A DNA stretch of 64,000 nucleotides from the NCBI GenBank assembly GCA_019671135.1, contig JAHRHY010000001.1:558001-622000 (forward strand), given 5' to 3'. The translations under genes were made by a program, and so were the position numbers. The notes below the pieces were generated by a model. It had not been told where the DNA came from. It did not search any database and saw nothing but the letters and a program-made list of their open reading frames with translations. This DNA is from Linnemannia hyalina. Taxonomy: Eukaryota > Mortierellomycota > Mortierellomycetes > Mortierellales > Mortierellaceae. Below, piece after piece: positions 23,921 through 34,766 of this stretch (position 1 is the stretch's first letter; each line of letters starts with the position of its first letter).

Positions 23921-25871
23921 TTACTGGCGAGCAGTGACAATGGTGAGGAGGGGGTTGGTCATAGGAATAGTAACCGAGGGTTTTGGGGTCGCGGGTACTT
24001 GACCAGGCACCAGTTTCAAATCGTATCGTTGTAGTAGCATGCAAGAAGTCACCAACGCCTCCAGCGTTGCAAATGTTTGTCCCTAATGGTAGTAAATAAT
24101 AAAGACGAGATGAGTTCGGGTCAGGGTAGCATTGCGTCAGTAAAATAAATATGTGGAAGCCATATATGAGCATTGCCAATGTCGATGCAGTACACGACTT
24201 ACGAGACAGAGACGAGGCCCTGCATTGAACGAGGTGAACTTGTATGGACTCTCCGCTTTAAACTTGCCAAATGGACTAGTATTCGCCTTCGCTCCTTCTC
24301 CTGGCAGAGCCCCATAATCAATCAACCACCTCTCAGGAACAAACTGCTCCGCATCCTCCCCCCAAACTTTCTTATTCCTGCCCAAACAATACGACGAGAT
24401 CCCAATCACATCCCCCTTATACACTCTCAACCCACCTGGCATTATATCATCATCAACAGCCATCTTCACGTTCTTTGGGACTGGTGGGTACAAGCGAAGG
24501 GTCTCGTGGAAGACTGCCTTGAGGTAAGGGAGCTCATGCATCATGGTTTCGTAGGTGTAGGAATGACCGTCCTGGAAGACGGTGTCGATCTCGCGGACGA
24601 GGTTCTTCATGACGCGAGGATGGGTCATGAGGAGGTAGAATTGCCAGGTGAGGGTTTGAGCTGTTGTATCGCGTCCCGCGCTACGGAAAAGAGAGAAAGA
24701 GAAAACATGTGAGTGGGAGGTAGTATCGGGAGCCTAAACAACGCGACTACTAGAAAAAATAACGCAAAGAAAAAAAACTTACATCATGAAGTTGACAAAG
24801 ACATCCCGGAGCTCAACATCTGTCAACTTGGTCCCATCCTCCGCAACATGATGAATAAAATGATCCAACAAGTCCCTCGGCCTCTTCTCCCTCTCTTCCT
24901 CCGTTTCCGCTCTCCGCTTCTCAACCGCCATATACCCAAACCTATCCAACACCCCAATCGCCTCCCTCAACTTCCTTTTCTTCCCAGGAATCACTCTATC
25001 CGTTAGGAACCAAAACGGATTCGACGTCCTCGAATCAACATTCGCCGTCAAGTAATCAAACGCGTCTCCAAACTCATTCGGCCCCTCGCAGGTCAACGCA
25101 TTAAACTCCAACCCGAACGTCAACTTCCCAAACGCGTCCAATGTAAGTTTCAAAAACTGTTCCTGTAAATCCACTGGTCGATGGAGGAGACGGTGGCGGT
25201 CAAGGACAGAGCAGAGGTCGAGGCCGGTATCCTGGAAGGCTCCCGAGACGAGTTGACGGTAGAGTTTTGTGGTAAAGATGTTGGCGGCGGTTTTGCGGTG
25301 GAAGCGCCAGTCTTCTTGATCAGAGACAAAGATTCCGCGTCCGAGGATGTCCTTGAGTTGGTCACTGAAGATCGATCCCTTGATATAGTTATTGAAGTTC
25401 GCTATAGATGTAAAAATTGAGAAGAATGGTTAGATATATGCTAAAAAGTAGGCGAGTAGAAAAGAACAGCGAGGAGATGAACTTACTCTTAAGGACATGC
25501 TCAAAGTGCTCAGGAGTGTTGACCAAGATAACCCTCCCAAACAGCGGAATCGTCAACGAAAAGAAATCCCCAAAATGCTTAAACGCCGTGTGCAAATGGC
25601 CAAGGGAATCATCACTATTCTTCAACATCTGTGGCATGTTTCCCAACAAAGGAAACCCCTTGACAGCTTTGTCTTTGAGGTCGGGGCGGGCACGGGTGAG
25701 GAAGGCTCGGTTGGGGTACTTGATGATGGCGCCGAGGAAGAGGCCAATGGTTGCGAGGATTACGTATTCGAAGAAGGACCGTTTGCGGTTGTGGAGTTGC
25801 CGTTCGATGAAGCGACGCAGGCCTATGAGGGTCATTGTGTTGTTGGTTGTGGTACTGATTACAGATGTCAT
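23921..25871 (-). CDS. Cytochrome P450, CYP52/CYP4-clan type (copy A)
   Basis: Haem-thiolate mono-oxygenase, probably ER-anchored; the clan typically omega-hydroxylates fatty acids or alkanes, so the substrate is an inference. Exons 25871-25487, 25401-24783, 24680-24203 and 24082-23921, 547 residues. Seen: an N-terminal hydrophobic anchor (FFEYVILATIGLFLGAII, about 35-52), the C-helix region DQEDWRFHRKTAANIF, the I-helix AGRDTTAQTLTWQF, the K-helix ETLRLYPPVP, a PERW motif, and the haem-binding FNAGPRLCLG. It is adjacent to a close paralogue (27083-29279) with the same exon layout, including a middle exon of exactly 619 nt. The start is the first ATG; a second in-frame ATG follows 12 codons later. 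Confidence 0.93.
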
Positions 25872-26216
25872 TTTAAAGAGCAGTGGGTTGGTTTGTTGGT
25901 TGGTGTTGCGTGCTTATTGTTCGGTGGCTGTGGTGGGTATGTGGGTGATTAAATACACGTGCTTTGCGAATGAAGGTGTGGGCGAAGTACAAAGAGGAGA
26001 GAGAGAGGCAAGGAACTACAGCAGGGGGAATAAGTTGTGGAAGTCGGAGATGAGGCGAGTAAGAGTGTGGACAGTCAAGAGAGGATAGATCAAAAACAGA
26101 AAAGAAAAAAAAAGAAAAGAGGGGAAGATCCAGACTCACCCATCTCTTTTATTCAAGAAAAACTAACGAACAGTAAAAAAAGAGCGTTTGGGGTGAGAGT
26201 CAAATCGCTAACCCGC

Positions 26217-26273
<57 letters not shown>

Positions 26274-27082
26274 CCCCCCTTTCTCCCCAAGCGAGCCGAT
26301 GGTGCTGTTGTTGTGTGTCAATGCAAGTCTCTGCGACAACAACAAACCATAAAACAAATTGCTGGTTGGAGATGTACGAGGAAGGAAAGGGGGGCTGACC
26401 GCGATCCAATTGCAAGCGTAAACAAATAAACAAAGACCCCCCGGCCGATCCATGATTCTTACTTCAACTTCTTTTTCTTCCCACAGTAGACCCTTACTGG
26501 TCAGAGAGTAAGCGCCCAGCAGTAGAAAACGACTGACACATGGTAGCACAACCAGACAAGAGTAGGAAATTCACAACTACAACTATTCTTTTCCCCCACA
26601 CTCGCCCAAAAAAAACGTGGCACAGTATGGTTTTTTATTAGATGACGGCGTACTACTTATCCCTTGGTGTGATGAGGAATCATTGAGGATGTAGGCGATC
26701 AAAGGCGAACGTATCGAGAGAGAACATAGTTGTGCCCTCCTGGGCGGATAGAAGAAAATAGTGTTGGGCATTGAACGGTTGACAACTTTTTTTCTTCCTG
26801 GGGTTTGTTGTGGATCGATGGAAGCAGAGAATGGGGACCAGCATCGGCTCGCTTTACGTGATCATCGTCATCATCGTTAACAACCCATTGTTTTTTTATC
26901 TTTGTTTTCTCCAGCACATTCACAAGCCGAGCATTACTGTGTTACACACCCATTCGCGAAATGCTCATTTATATGTTTTTATTCTCCACGAGTCCAATGG
27001 TTTCAAGTCTCTGGTAACCCGCGAACCGAGCACTGCACCTCTGCGTACCCTCGACCTCTATCGCACACCCTCCATCTCAACA
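25872..27082. other. Intergenic region between tandem P450 genes
   Basis: Promoter of P450 copy A plus the 3' flank of copy B. It includes a tetranucleotide microsatellite at about 26215-26269. No gene recognised. Confidence 0.4.
26215..26269 (+). repeat. Microsatellite (CAGA)n, about 13 units
   Basis: Uninterrupted CAGA units about 345 bp upstream of the P450 copy A start codon. Confidence 0.9.
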
Positions 27083-29279
27083 CTAGACAGAGATGTACGA
27101 AGAAGAGAGCGAAGAATCACCATTTCGTGAAGTCGTTGTCATCATGGATGACTTATTGTGCTGTTTACGGGTCGTGAAGGTCATCAGAGGGTTCAACATT
27201 GGCAAAGTGGCAGAGGGTTTGGGTTCTGGGATGGGCTGACCTGGGACCAGTTTGAAGTCAAACTTCTGTAACAGCATACAACTCGTCACCATCGCCTCCA
27301 ACGTTGCGAACGTTTGGCCCTACGTTTGTTATAGATGTGAAAAAGGTTAAGGGCCAGAATAATAAATTACACGCGGGGAGGAAAGGTGAGGGAAAAGAAA
27401 GTCGAGGATACTTACGAGGCAGAGGCGAGGACTGGCGTTGAAGGAGTTGAACTTGAACTGGTTCTCCATCTTGAACTTTCCGAACGGGCTCACACCCTTC
27501 ATGTTACTACCCTGTTGTTGTTGTGGAGGAGTAGAACGCGTCGCAGGCGATGAACCCTGCTTCTCAACATCCTCCTCATCCACCAACCACCTCTCAGGAC
27601 AGAACACCTCCGCATCTTCACCCCACACGCTACGGTTCCGTCCCATCGCATACGTCGAAAACGCCACCAACTCGCCCTTGTAAACCACAGTTCCATCAGG
27701 GAGGACATCATCCGAGACACACTCCTTGGCGTTACGGGGTACCTGAGGGTAAAGACGGAGAGTTTCGTGGAAGACCGCCTTGAGGTAGGGAAGTTCTTGC
27801 ATCATGATCTCATAGGTGTAGATCTCGGATCCTTGGAGGACAACGTCAAGTTCTTTGAGAACGTTTTTGAGGATTCGGGGGTTGGCCATGAGGGAGTAGA
27901 ATTGCCAGGTTAGGGTCAATGCTGTTGTGTCTCTTCCCGCGCTATGTTTTTTTGTGGAATGAAATGTGGAGTAAAGTAATTAGGGCTCTCGATCCATCCT
28001 TGGGTTCTCTTCTTCCTCCATAATCCACAGGCATGCATGCGTGCCACAGAAGTGAAACTTACATCATGAAGTTGACAAAGACATCCCTCAACTCCAGATC
28101 ATTTAACATAGACCCGTCCTCCCTGACATGGTTAATAAAATGATCCAACAGGTCCCTGGGCCTCTTCATTCTCTCCTCCTCCGTCTCCGCCCTCCGCTTA
28201 TGCACCGCCGAATACGCATACCGATCCAACACCGCAATCGCCCCCTTCAGTTTCCCAATCTTCCCGGGCGTCAACCGATCCAAAATCGGCCACAGCGGGT
28301 TAATTACCCTCCCATCAACATTCGCCGTCAAGTAGTCGAATGCGTCCCCAAACTCACTCCGTCCCTCCGTCAACAACGAATTGAATTCAATTCCAAACGT
28401 CAGCTTCCCAAATGCATCCATGGTCAACTTCAAGAACAACTGTTGCAAGTCCACAGGCTGGGAGAGAGACTCAGCCTTGTCGAAGATGGAGCAGAGGTCG
28501 CGTGCAGAGTCGGTGAATGCCCCTTCGGCGAGTTGGCGGTACATCTTTGTGGTGAAGATGTTTGAGGCAGTCTTGCGGTGGAAGCGCCAGGCGTCTTGGT
28601 CCGAGACAAATATGCCGTTCCCGAGGATGTCCCGGAGTTGGTCTCCGAATACTTTACCCTTAATGTAGTTATTGAAGTTGGCTATTTGGGTAAAGAGAGG
28701 TTAATGGAGTGAAGAGCAGAAAAGAAGCTTAGGTGAGCGCAATGCGCAGTTGGAAGAGACAAATCGACATCGCACGGACAAATTTGGACGAAGGATAGGG
28801 GAAACAAGGAAGGACGGAAGAGTCGGTTTAAAAAATACCGAAAAATCAATACTGCCACATGGTGGAAAACACTCCACAAGAACCAACAAACGGGGGAAAA
28901 AAAGGATCAAAGACTTACTCTTGAGGATGTATTCGATGTACATGGGGTGGTTGACCATGAAGAACCGCCCACGGTAAGGCACCGTAATGACATAAATATC
29001 CCCTCGCTTCTGAAAAGCCTTATTCAAAACAACCAGCGGGTTCTCCTTGCTGGTCAGTGCCTGAATCATGTTTCCAAAGAGAGGATGTCCGTCGGCGGTG
29101 ATCTCTTTGAGGTCTGGACGGGCACGGGTGAAGATGGCTCGGTTTGGGTATTTGGCGATAGCAGCGACTAAGAGCGCCAAGGAAGTAAGAGCCACGTATT
29201 CCAGAGGTGAGCGATGCTTCTTAGTCATTTGGCGCTCCACGAATCGCTTGACTCCAATGGCGAGCAGGAATATGGCCAT
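27083..29279 (-). CDS. Cytochrome P450, CYP52/CYP4-clan type (copy B)
   Basis: Paralogue of the P450 at 23921-25871. Exons 29279-28919, 28681-28063, 27941-27416 and 27319-27083, 580 residues; the three intron positions and phases (1, 2, 0) match copy A. Seen: an N-terminal anchor, DQDAWRFHRKTASNIF, AGRDTTALTLTWQF, ETLRLYPQVP, CPERW and the haem loop FNASPRLCLG. The loop keeps the Cys ligand but has Ser where the FxxGxRxCxG signature has Gly. A Gln/Ser/Pro-rich insertion of about 16 residues precedes the haem loop, and the C-terminus is about 25 residues longer than in copy A, ending in a Ser-rich tail. Same strand as copy A, 1.2 kb upstream of it, so this is a tandem duplication. The substrate is unknown. 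Confidence 0.92.
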
Positions 29280-29853
29280 TGTTGTTGTTGTTTGTTGGTT
29301 TATGTTGTCTTATTGGATCCTTCGGGAGTGTGAGTCCTATGGAGGCGGTGGTGTTTGCTGTTGTTCCGAAAAAAAAGAGAAAGAAAAGAAAGGAAAGGAA
29401 GGAAAAGAAAGGGAGAAAAGAAAAGTAGGAAGGAAAAGAATGAGCGAAAATTCGCTCGGGGCTAAGCAATGGCTTTAAATACCGGTTTTTTGTGCATCCT
29501 CCCTCGGCTCCTGAATTGGCTTTTTACGGAGAGACAGTGGGACAACAACAACATGCCCACTGCCACACACATGAACAACTGCACGCGTAGGATGAGCTCT
29601 CGGCTCGCTTTTAGTAATACAGAATGTGGAGTAAACACGCTGCACCAACATACCCTTGTTTCATGTCGCCCATCCCCTTTGTTTCTTTCTCTTCTCCCTC
29701 TAGCATGAAGAAGGAAATAATGAACGCGTCTTGTCTTGGTGAGCCGAATATCGATTGCTTGCATCAAAGAGTTCACTCTGATTCAACAACACACAAAAAA
29801 CTTTTGGTGGCGTTCTTTTTCTAATTTTTATTCGTGTTGTGCCACATTCTCAA
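29280..29853. other. Intergenic region upstream of P450 copy B
   Basis: About 570 bp between the P450 copy B start and the F-box protein 3' end. It holds an AAAG/GGAA purine-rich tract (about 29370-29440). No gene recognised. Confidence 0.4.
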
Positions 29854-30996
29854 CTACTCCCACTCATCAACCGATCCTCCCCATTTCATGGCGCCATAGA
29901 CCAAGATCTTAACGCGTCTCGGCCGCTTCCTCACGGCCTCTAGAAAGCCACCCCATATCCTCCCCGACGTGCGCATGTTGATCTTTTCCAGTGCTTGACC
30001 CCAGACCATATATTGAATCCCAGCACATGTAAACTCGATACTCGAGCAAGTAATCGAGAGCTCCCGCAAGTCCGACAGCGTCAATGCCACATGCTCCATC
30101 ATCCGGTTGGTCCAGTCCAGATGAGCCTCCAGGATCTGCAGGTTAGGCATCATATGGATCATCTCGATAAACTCTTGCTCGTACTGTGACGCCTGGCAGG
30201 CTTCAAAGATCAGACGTAACTCCCGCATTCGTCCTGGTGCAGGGAGGCTCTTGTAGAGACATTGCAGGGTCTCTGCGGAGAGAAAGCGAGGCTGGCAGAT
30301 ATAGAGGGATGAGAGGGAGGTCCACTTGGGGAAGGCCAGCTTGAAGATCTTGGGGAGGACTGGTTCTGAGTTGCGATGGATGCCTAGATGAAAGTGTTGG
30401 AGCTCGACACATTCGGCCATGGCGGTCCATTGATCGTCGGCAAGTGACTGGGAGAGATCCAGGGTCAGGGATTTGAGTCGGCCAGAGTCGCGTCGGTAGA
30501 GGTAAAGGAGACACTCAAACAGATCAGGTAGGGTGTAGGATTCAGTCTTTTGAAGGGAAATCTGGAAGTGTATGAGATGGTGGGTGGCCAAGAGGCAGGT
30601 CTGGAGAATGTCGGCCAGACTGTGGGGGGTCCACCCAGCGTCGGTCATGGACAGATCGGTAATGCGAGAGCCAAGTAGAGACTGAATCAGAAGGACGTTC
30701 TCGACACAGGGCAGATCGGCAACGTCGATGTGGAAGAGGTTGCCGCCGCTGGTGTCAAAGTCACGTCGAGAGGTGACGTCCAATGCCCGAACAAAGAGAC
30801 GGTCGTGGGGAGAGAGGTCCTCGAGGTAGTCGAGCATGCCGGTGTCTTTGAAGGGGTCACTGGGGAGAAGGGGGAGACGTCTGAGCCAAATAGGGAGGGC
30901 GATCCTTCTCCAACGTCGACAGACTTGTCGTGTGATGTCAGACAGGCCATCGTAGCAGAATATGTCTGCCAGGATCTCTGCAGGCAGTATATCCAT
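29854..30996 (-). CDS. F-box protein with leucine-rich-repeat-like C-terminus
   Basis: Likely substrate adaptor of an SCF ubiquitin ligase. Single exon, 380 residues from the chosen ATG. Seen: the N-terminal F-box MDILPAEILADIF followed by ITRQVCRRWRRIALPIWLRRL; then irregular Leu-rich repeats (LKSLTLDLSQSL, LQHFHLGIHRN, LSSLYICQPRF, LRELSITCSS). Mortierella-type fungi carry large families of such F-box/LRR proteins. An in-frame ATG 12 codons upstream (31032) would give 392 residues; the downstream ATG is preferred because it begins the F-box directly. The target is unknown. Confidence 0.82.
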   Translation of the reverse strand: MDILPAEILADIFCYDGLSDITRQVCRRWRRIALPIWLRRLPLLPSDPFKDTGMLDYLEDLSPHDRLFVRALDVTSRRDFDTSGGNLFHIDVADLPCVENVLLIQSLLGSRITDLSMTDAGWTPHSLADILQTCLLATHHLIHFQISLQKTESYTLPDLFECLLYLYRRDSGRLKSLTLDLSQSLADDQWTAMAECVELQHFHLGIHRNSEPVLPKIFKLAFPKWTSLSSLYICQPRFLSAETLQCLYKSLPAPGRMRELRLIFEACQASQYEQEFIEMIHMMPNLQILEAHLDWTNRMMEHVALTLSDLRELSITCSSIEFTCAGIQYMVWGQALEKINMRTSGRIWGGFLEAVRKRPRRVKILVYGAMKWGGSVDEWE

Positions 30997-31032
30997 TCTC
31001 CTTTTTTTTGTGGGGTGTAATAGAGTTGGCAC

Positions 31033-32040
31033 CGATTGTGGTGGGTGCGAGGGAGAGTAAGAGTGGAGTTGTTGACAGGTGAGGATGGGGGGATAGAAAG
31101 ATGAGGGTTGAATGGGGTATGATGCTTCTTTTCAAAGTGGGGCTGGTCTGTTCTAAGGTGAACGTATGACGTTGTGAGCAGGGCGTATGTTGAAGTGGGG
31201 ATGAGGCAAGGGTGATTGAGTGAATGGGTGGATGAGAGAAGGAGAATGAATCAGCCTGAGCGATGGAGAGTGGTGAATGGCATTGCATCCAAGTGTGGGG
31301 TGAGGAGGAAAGCACTAAAGAGGGTGAGAAAGGTGAAGGGAGCGATGCACTGATATGACACTGAGTGATCAAATAGAATGACACACCAAGGCTCAACAGT
31401 CGCACTCACTCCATCAAGACGTCTCGTCCCATCTGCTGATAGTATCACTGATCGCACGATTCCCTCCGTAGTCACTGTTGATCCACTTCCTGGATCCACT
31501 TTTTTTTCCTTCCCTCTTTTCGTTCTACAGAGAGTGAGAGAGGGGACGGGAGCAAGCTTGTATATTGGGATGATATTACTAGAGAAGACAACTGTAAGTA
31601 GCACGTAGACATAACGACGACAATCTCAACAATACAATCATTGCAACGGTTCTTCACGTTGACAAGCACAGTCAGGACTGCCCTACCTCTCTCTCTCATT
31701 CCATGACATCACATCTATCGTCTGAACCTTGCGCACGGCCAATCGCCGCTTGCAGTCACTCTACTCTCTGTCAGCTGTCTGCGAAAAAGGAAACGCAGAT
31801 TCAAAATCGACAGAAGGACAGACAGACAGGCTGACACACTTCTTCCCTCCCTTTTTTTTTCTTTCCTTTTCTTTGCCACCGCACAAAATACCCCACGCAC
31901 ACTCGCCTGCGGACAAAGACGACGCAATCAAGCCAACGACATCGAGCAACACATCTCTCAGGACAAGGACACTCTCAACAACGCAACAGCAACGACAACA
32001 ACAAAAACCTAGACACAACTAGACGAACACATATACCCTC
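31033..32040. promoter_or_regulatory. Divergent promoter region, F-box gene / SERINC
   Basis: About 1 kb between divergent start codons. The SERINC side is C/T-rich (about 31840-31880) and then A/C-rich (AACAACAACAA) just before the ATG. No named site recognised. Confidence 0.35.
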
Positions 32041-34352
32041 ATGGGAGCAGTTCTCAGTTTCCTTGCCTTGCCGGCGCTAGGCGGGATCGGATCGATTCTC
32101 GCCTCATGCTTCTCTGCCGCCGCATGCTCCCTCGCCTGTCGCTCATGCAACTGCAACAACTCCATAGCCACCCGTGTCGGGTACGCTGTAAGTTCCTAAT
32201 GGCATTACAGGAGCGTATGCTCCATTCGACATGCAATGCACAGTTCGAGGGGAGCTGTTGCTGGACCTCCTCAACTTGCCTCTGCTGCTCATTTGGCAGC
32301 CTTAGTTTCCGTTCGCTATTGGTATCTTTTGACTGACCATTTTCTCTCTCATGTTTCTATTGAACGGATAGCTCATCATGTTGGTGAATTCACTGGTAAG
32401 GGCGCAAAGGCAACAGCAGGCAAAAAAAAGCTATTGGATACCAAAAGGACGACTAAGTCTTGGCAAAACATCTATCTTTCGTTCAATATTTTATTTTGTT
32501 ACGTGGCGAATCTAACAACATATCCCTTTGGCCTTTTCATTTGACGACAATAGTTGGCATGGGTACTACTATCGGATTGGGCGTCCAAACAGCTGGAAAG
32601 CGCCACTCACGGATACCTTCAACTCAACTGTAAAGATGCCTCCTGCTACGGAAACCTTGGCGTAAGTTGCTTTTTAATTCAGGAGCAGCGTGTGTTTGTG
32701 TTGAGGATCACGCGATTCGCATTGGGGGGGGTGGAGGGGGGGGGTGAGAGAGAGGTTGACCAGCAGGTTGACCAGCAGGTTTTCGAGAACATAAAACAAA
32801 GGCATGGGCAACAAAACAAAACAAACAACAAAAAGCAACAAGACCAGACACTAACAACTAACACCACGTTCCTTATTTTGTGTGCTATCGTTCATAGGTG
32901 CAAAGAATCGGGTTTGCATTGGCATTGTTCCATTTTATTCTGGGGGCGTTGTTGATTGGAGTGAACGACTCTCGTTCGAAACGTGCTGCTATCCAAAACG
33001 GGTACGTCTCCCCTCGAAACAACACGTTGGCATTTTCAGCACTATCTTTCATTTCAACTCAGGGCCTCAATTGACAGGAATCATGGACCTGGCAGGAAGG
33101 ACAGAGCGACTAAACAACCCGTCTACAATCCTATTATCGATATGATTAGATGGTGGGGTCCAAAGGTGATAGTCTGGATTGCACTGGTGGTCGCTTCATT
33201 CTTCATCCCCACAGGATTCATCATGTCCTACGGCAACTACACAGCCTTGATCGGTGCAGGCATCTTCATCCTCTTTGGACTCATCCTCCTGGTCGACTTT
33301 GCACACACCTGGTCCGAGAGCTGTATTAGCAAATGGGAGCAATCCGACACCAACAAGTGGCAGTTCATCCTCATTGGGTCCACCAGTATCATGTACCTCG
33401 GCGCTATTATTCTGACAGGGATTATGTATGGATATTTTGCAGGCAGTGGATGCGGGATGAACATCTTTTGGATCACTTTTAATATGATCTTGGCTATTGC
33501 GGTCACAGTCATTGGGATCATGCCCTCCGTCCAGGAGGCCAACCCACGGTCTGGGCTGGCACAGTCGTCGATGGTGGTTATATACTGCGCGTACTTGATC
33601 CTGAGTGCGGTTGCCAACGAGCCGGATGAGGGAACCAACTGTAACCCGTTGAGTAAGGCTCGTGGTACCAGGACGACGACGGTCTTGATGGGCGCAATTT
33701 TTACTTTCCTCGCAGTTGCGTATTCTACATCGAGGGCTGCTACACAGGGAGGCAAGGCCACGTTGCAGAATGGAGAGTATTCGGCACTGCATTCTTCAGA
33801 GAACGATGTCCCTCTTGTCAGTAGTGCTCCTGGTACCACGTCCATGCGTCGCTCTGATGCCCTCCTTGCTGCTGTTGAGAGCGGGTAAGAACCCTTTTGT
33901 CGTTTTTCCTGTACCTTTGGGTTTTCTCTTTAGAGGTCCACGTCACAGTGTCTATTTGCCCAATTCTAACGATATTCTACTATCATCTTCTCTTCCCGCA
34001 AAAAATACCATCCCCTCAAACTCATAGAGCACTGCCAGTATCAGCACTAGACGACGACGATGACGACGATGATGACACCAACTACGACACAAAGGACGAC
34101 GAGAAGAACGGGGTTCAGTACAACTACACCTTCTTCCACCTCGTCTTTGCCCTCGCCGCCATGTACATCTCTATGGTCCTCACCAATTGGAACACTTACA
34201 AGCAGCCGGAAGGGGAAGAACATTTGATCTTGATTGGACAGAGTTGGCCAGCGGTCTGGGTTAAGGTCGTGTCTAGTTGGATCTGTTATGGACTTTATGG
34301 GTTCTCGCTGTTGGCTCCCGTTATTTTCCCGGATCGATTTGCTGAGTATTAG
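32041..34352 (+). CDS. TMS1: Serine incorporator (SERINC/TMS1) family membrane protein
   Basis: Polytopic membrane protein of the TMS1/SERINC family, linked to serine/lipid handling in membranes; the biochemical role is debated. Exons 32041-32187, 32372-32395 (24 nt), 32554-32661, 32898-33001, 33150-33884 and 34028-34352, 480 residues. Seen: the Cys-rich start CSLACRSCNCNNS, YALIMLVNSLLAWVLLSDWA, LNCKDASCYGNLG, the family signature VQRIGFALALFHFILGALL, NDSRSKRAAIQNG, then repeated hydrophobic segments (about ten in total) and a C-terminal NWNTYK with SWICYGLYGFSLLAPVI. An Asp run (DDDDDDDD) lies in the last cytosolic/luminal loop, as in many family members. The 24-nt exon encodes part of a membrane helix and was recognised because it restores the family sequence between its neighbours. 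Confidence 0.95.
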
Positions 34353-34766
34353 AGATTGAGCGTGAGAGAAAGGAGAGGGGGAGAGAGGAGAAGGGAAAGG
34401 GAAAGGAAGTTGTGGAATAAACGACAATTGAGATGTAACGTATAACCTGAGGTGAGAGTAAAAAGAAGGAAGACCCCTAAAAAAATGTTGGAATTTGCGT
34501 AAATGATCATGTTATTATCATCCCGAAAAAAAACGGGGGTGAGTTCTCTACGCGTGCCGTGGGTAAGAATATGCCCGATGCTTCCACTCTGAGGTCATTT
34601 GCCTGGCTCAATTGTCGTCCCAGATAGTTATACAATGCCAACACTAAAAGAAATAAAGCGTGTAATAGCCATTTATATATATGAGCATCATATGCATCCT
34701 ACAATGGCAATGTACGTGAGAGCTGTTTTGCTACGTGGTAAGTCTCAGCAAGAACTTAATGGTATG
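34353..34766. other. 3' flank of SERINC and accessory-region border
   Basis: AATAAA at 34416-34421 is a plausible SERINC polyadenylation signal. From about 34600 the base composition becomes more AT-rich. An open + strand stretch (34599-34814) reads PTLKEIKRVIAIYIYEHH and onward but overlaps the minus-strand gene to the right and matches no known family; it may be a fragment. Confidence 0.4.
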
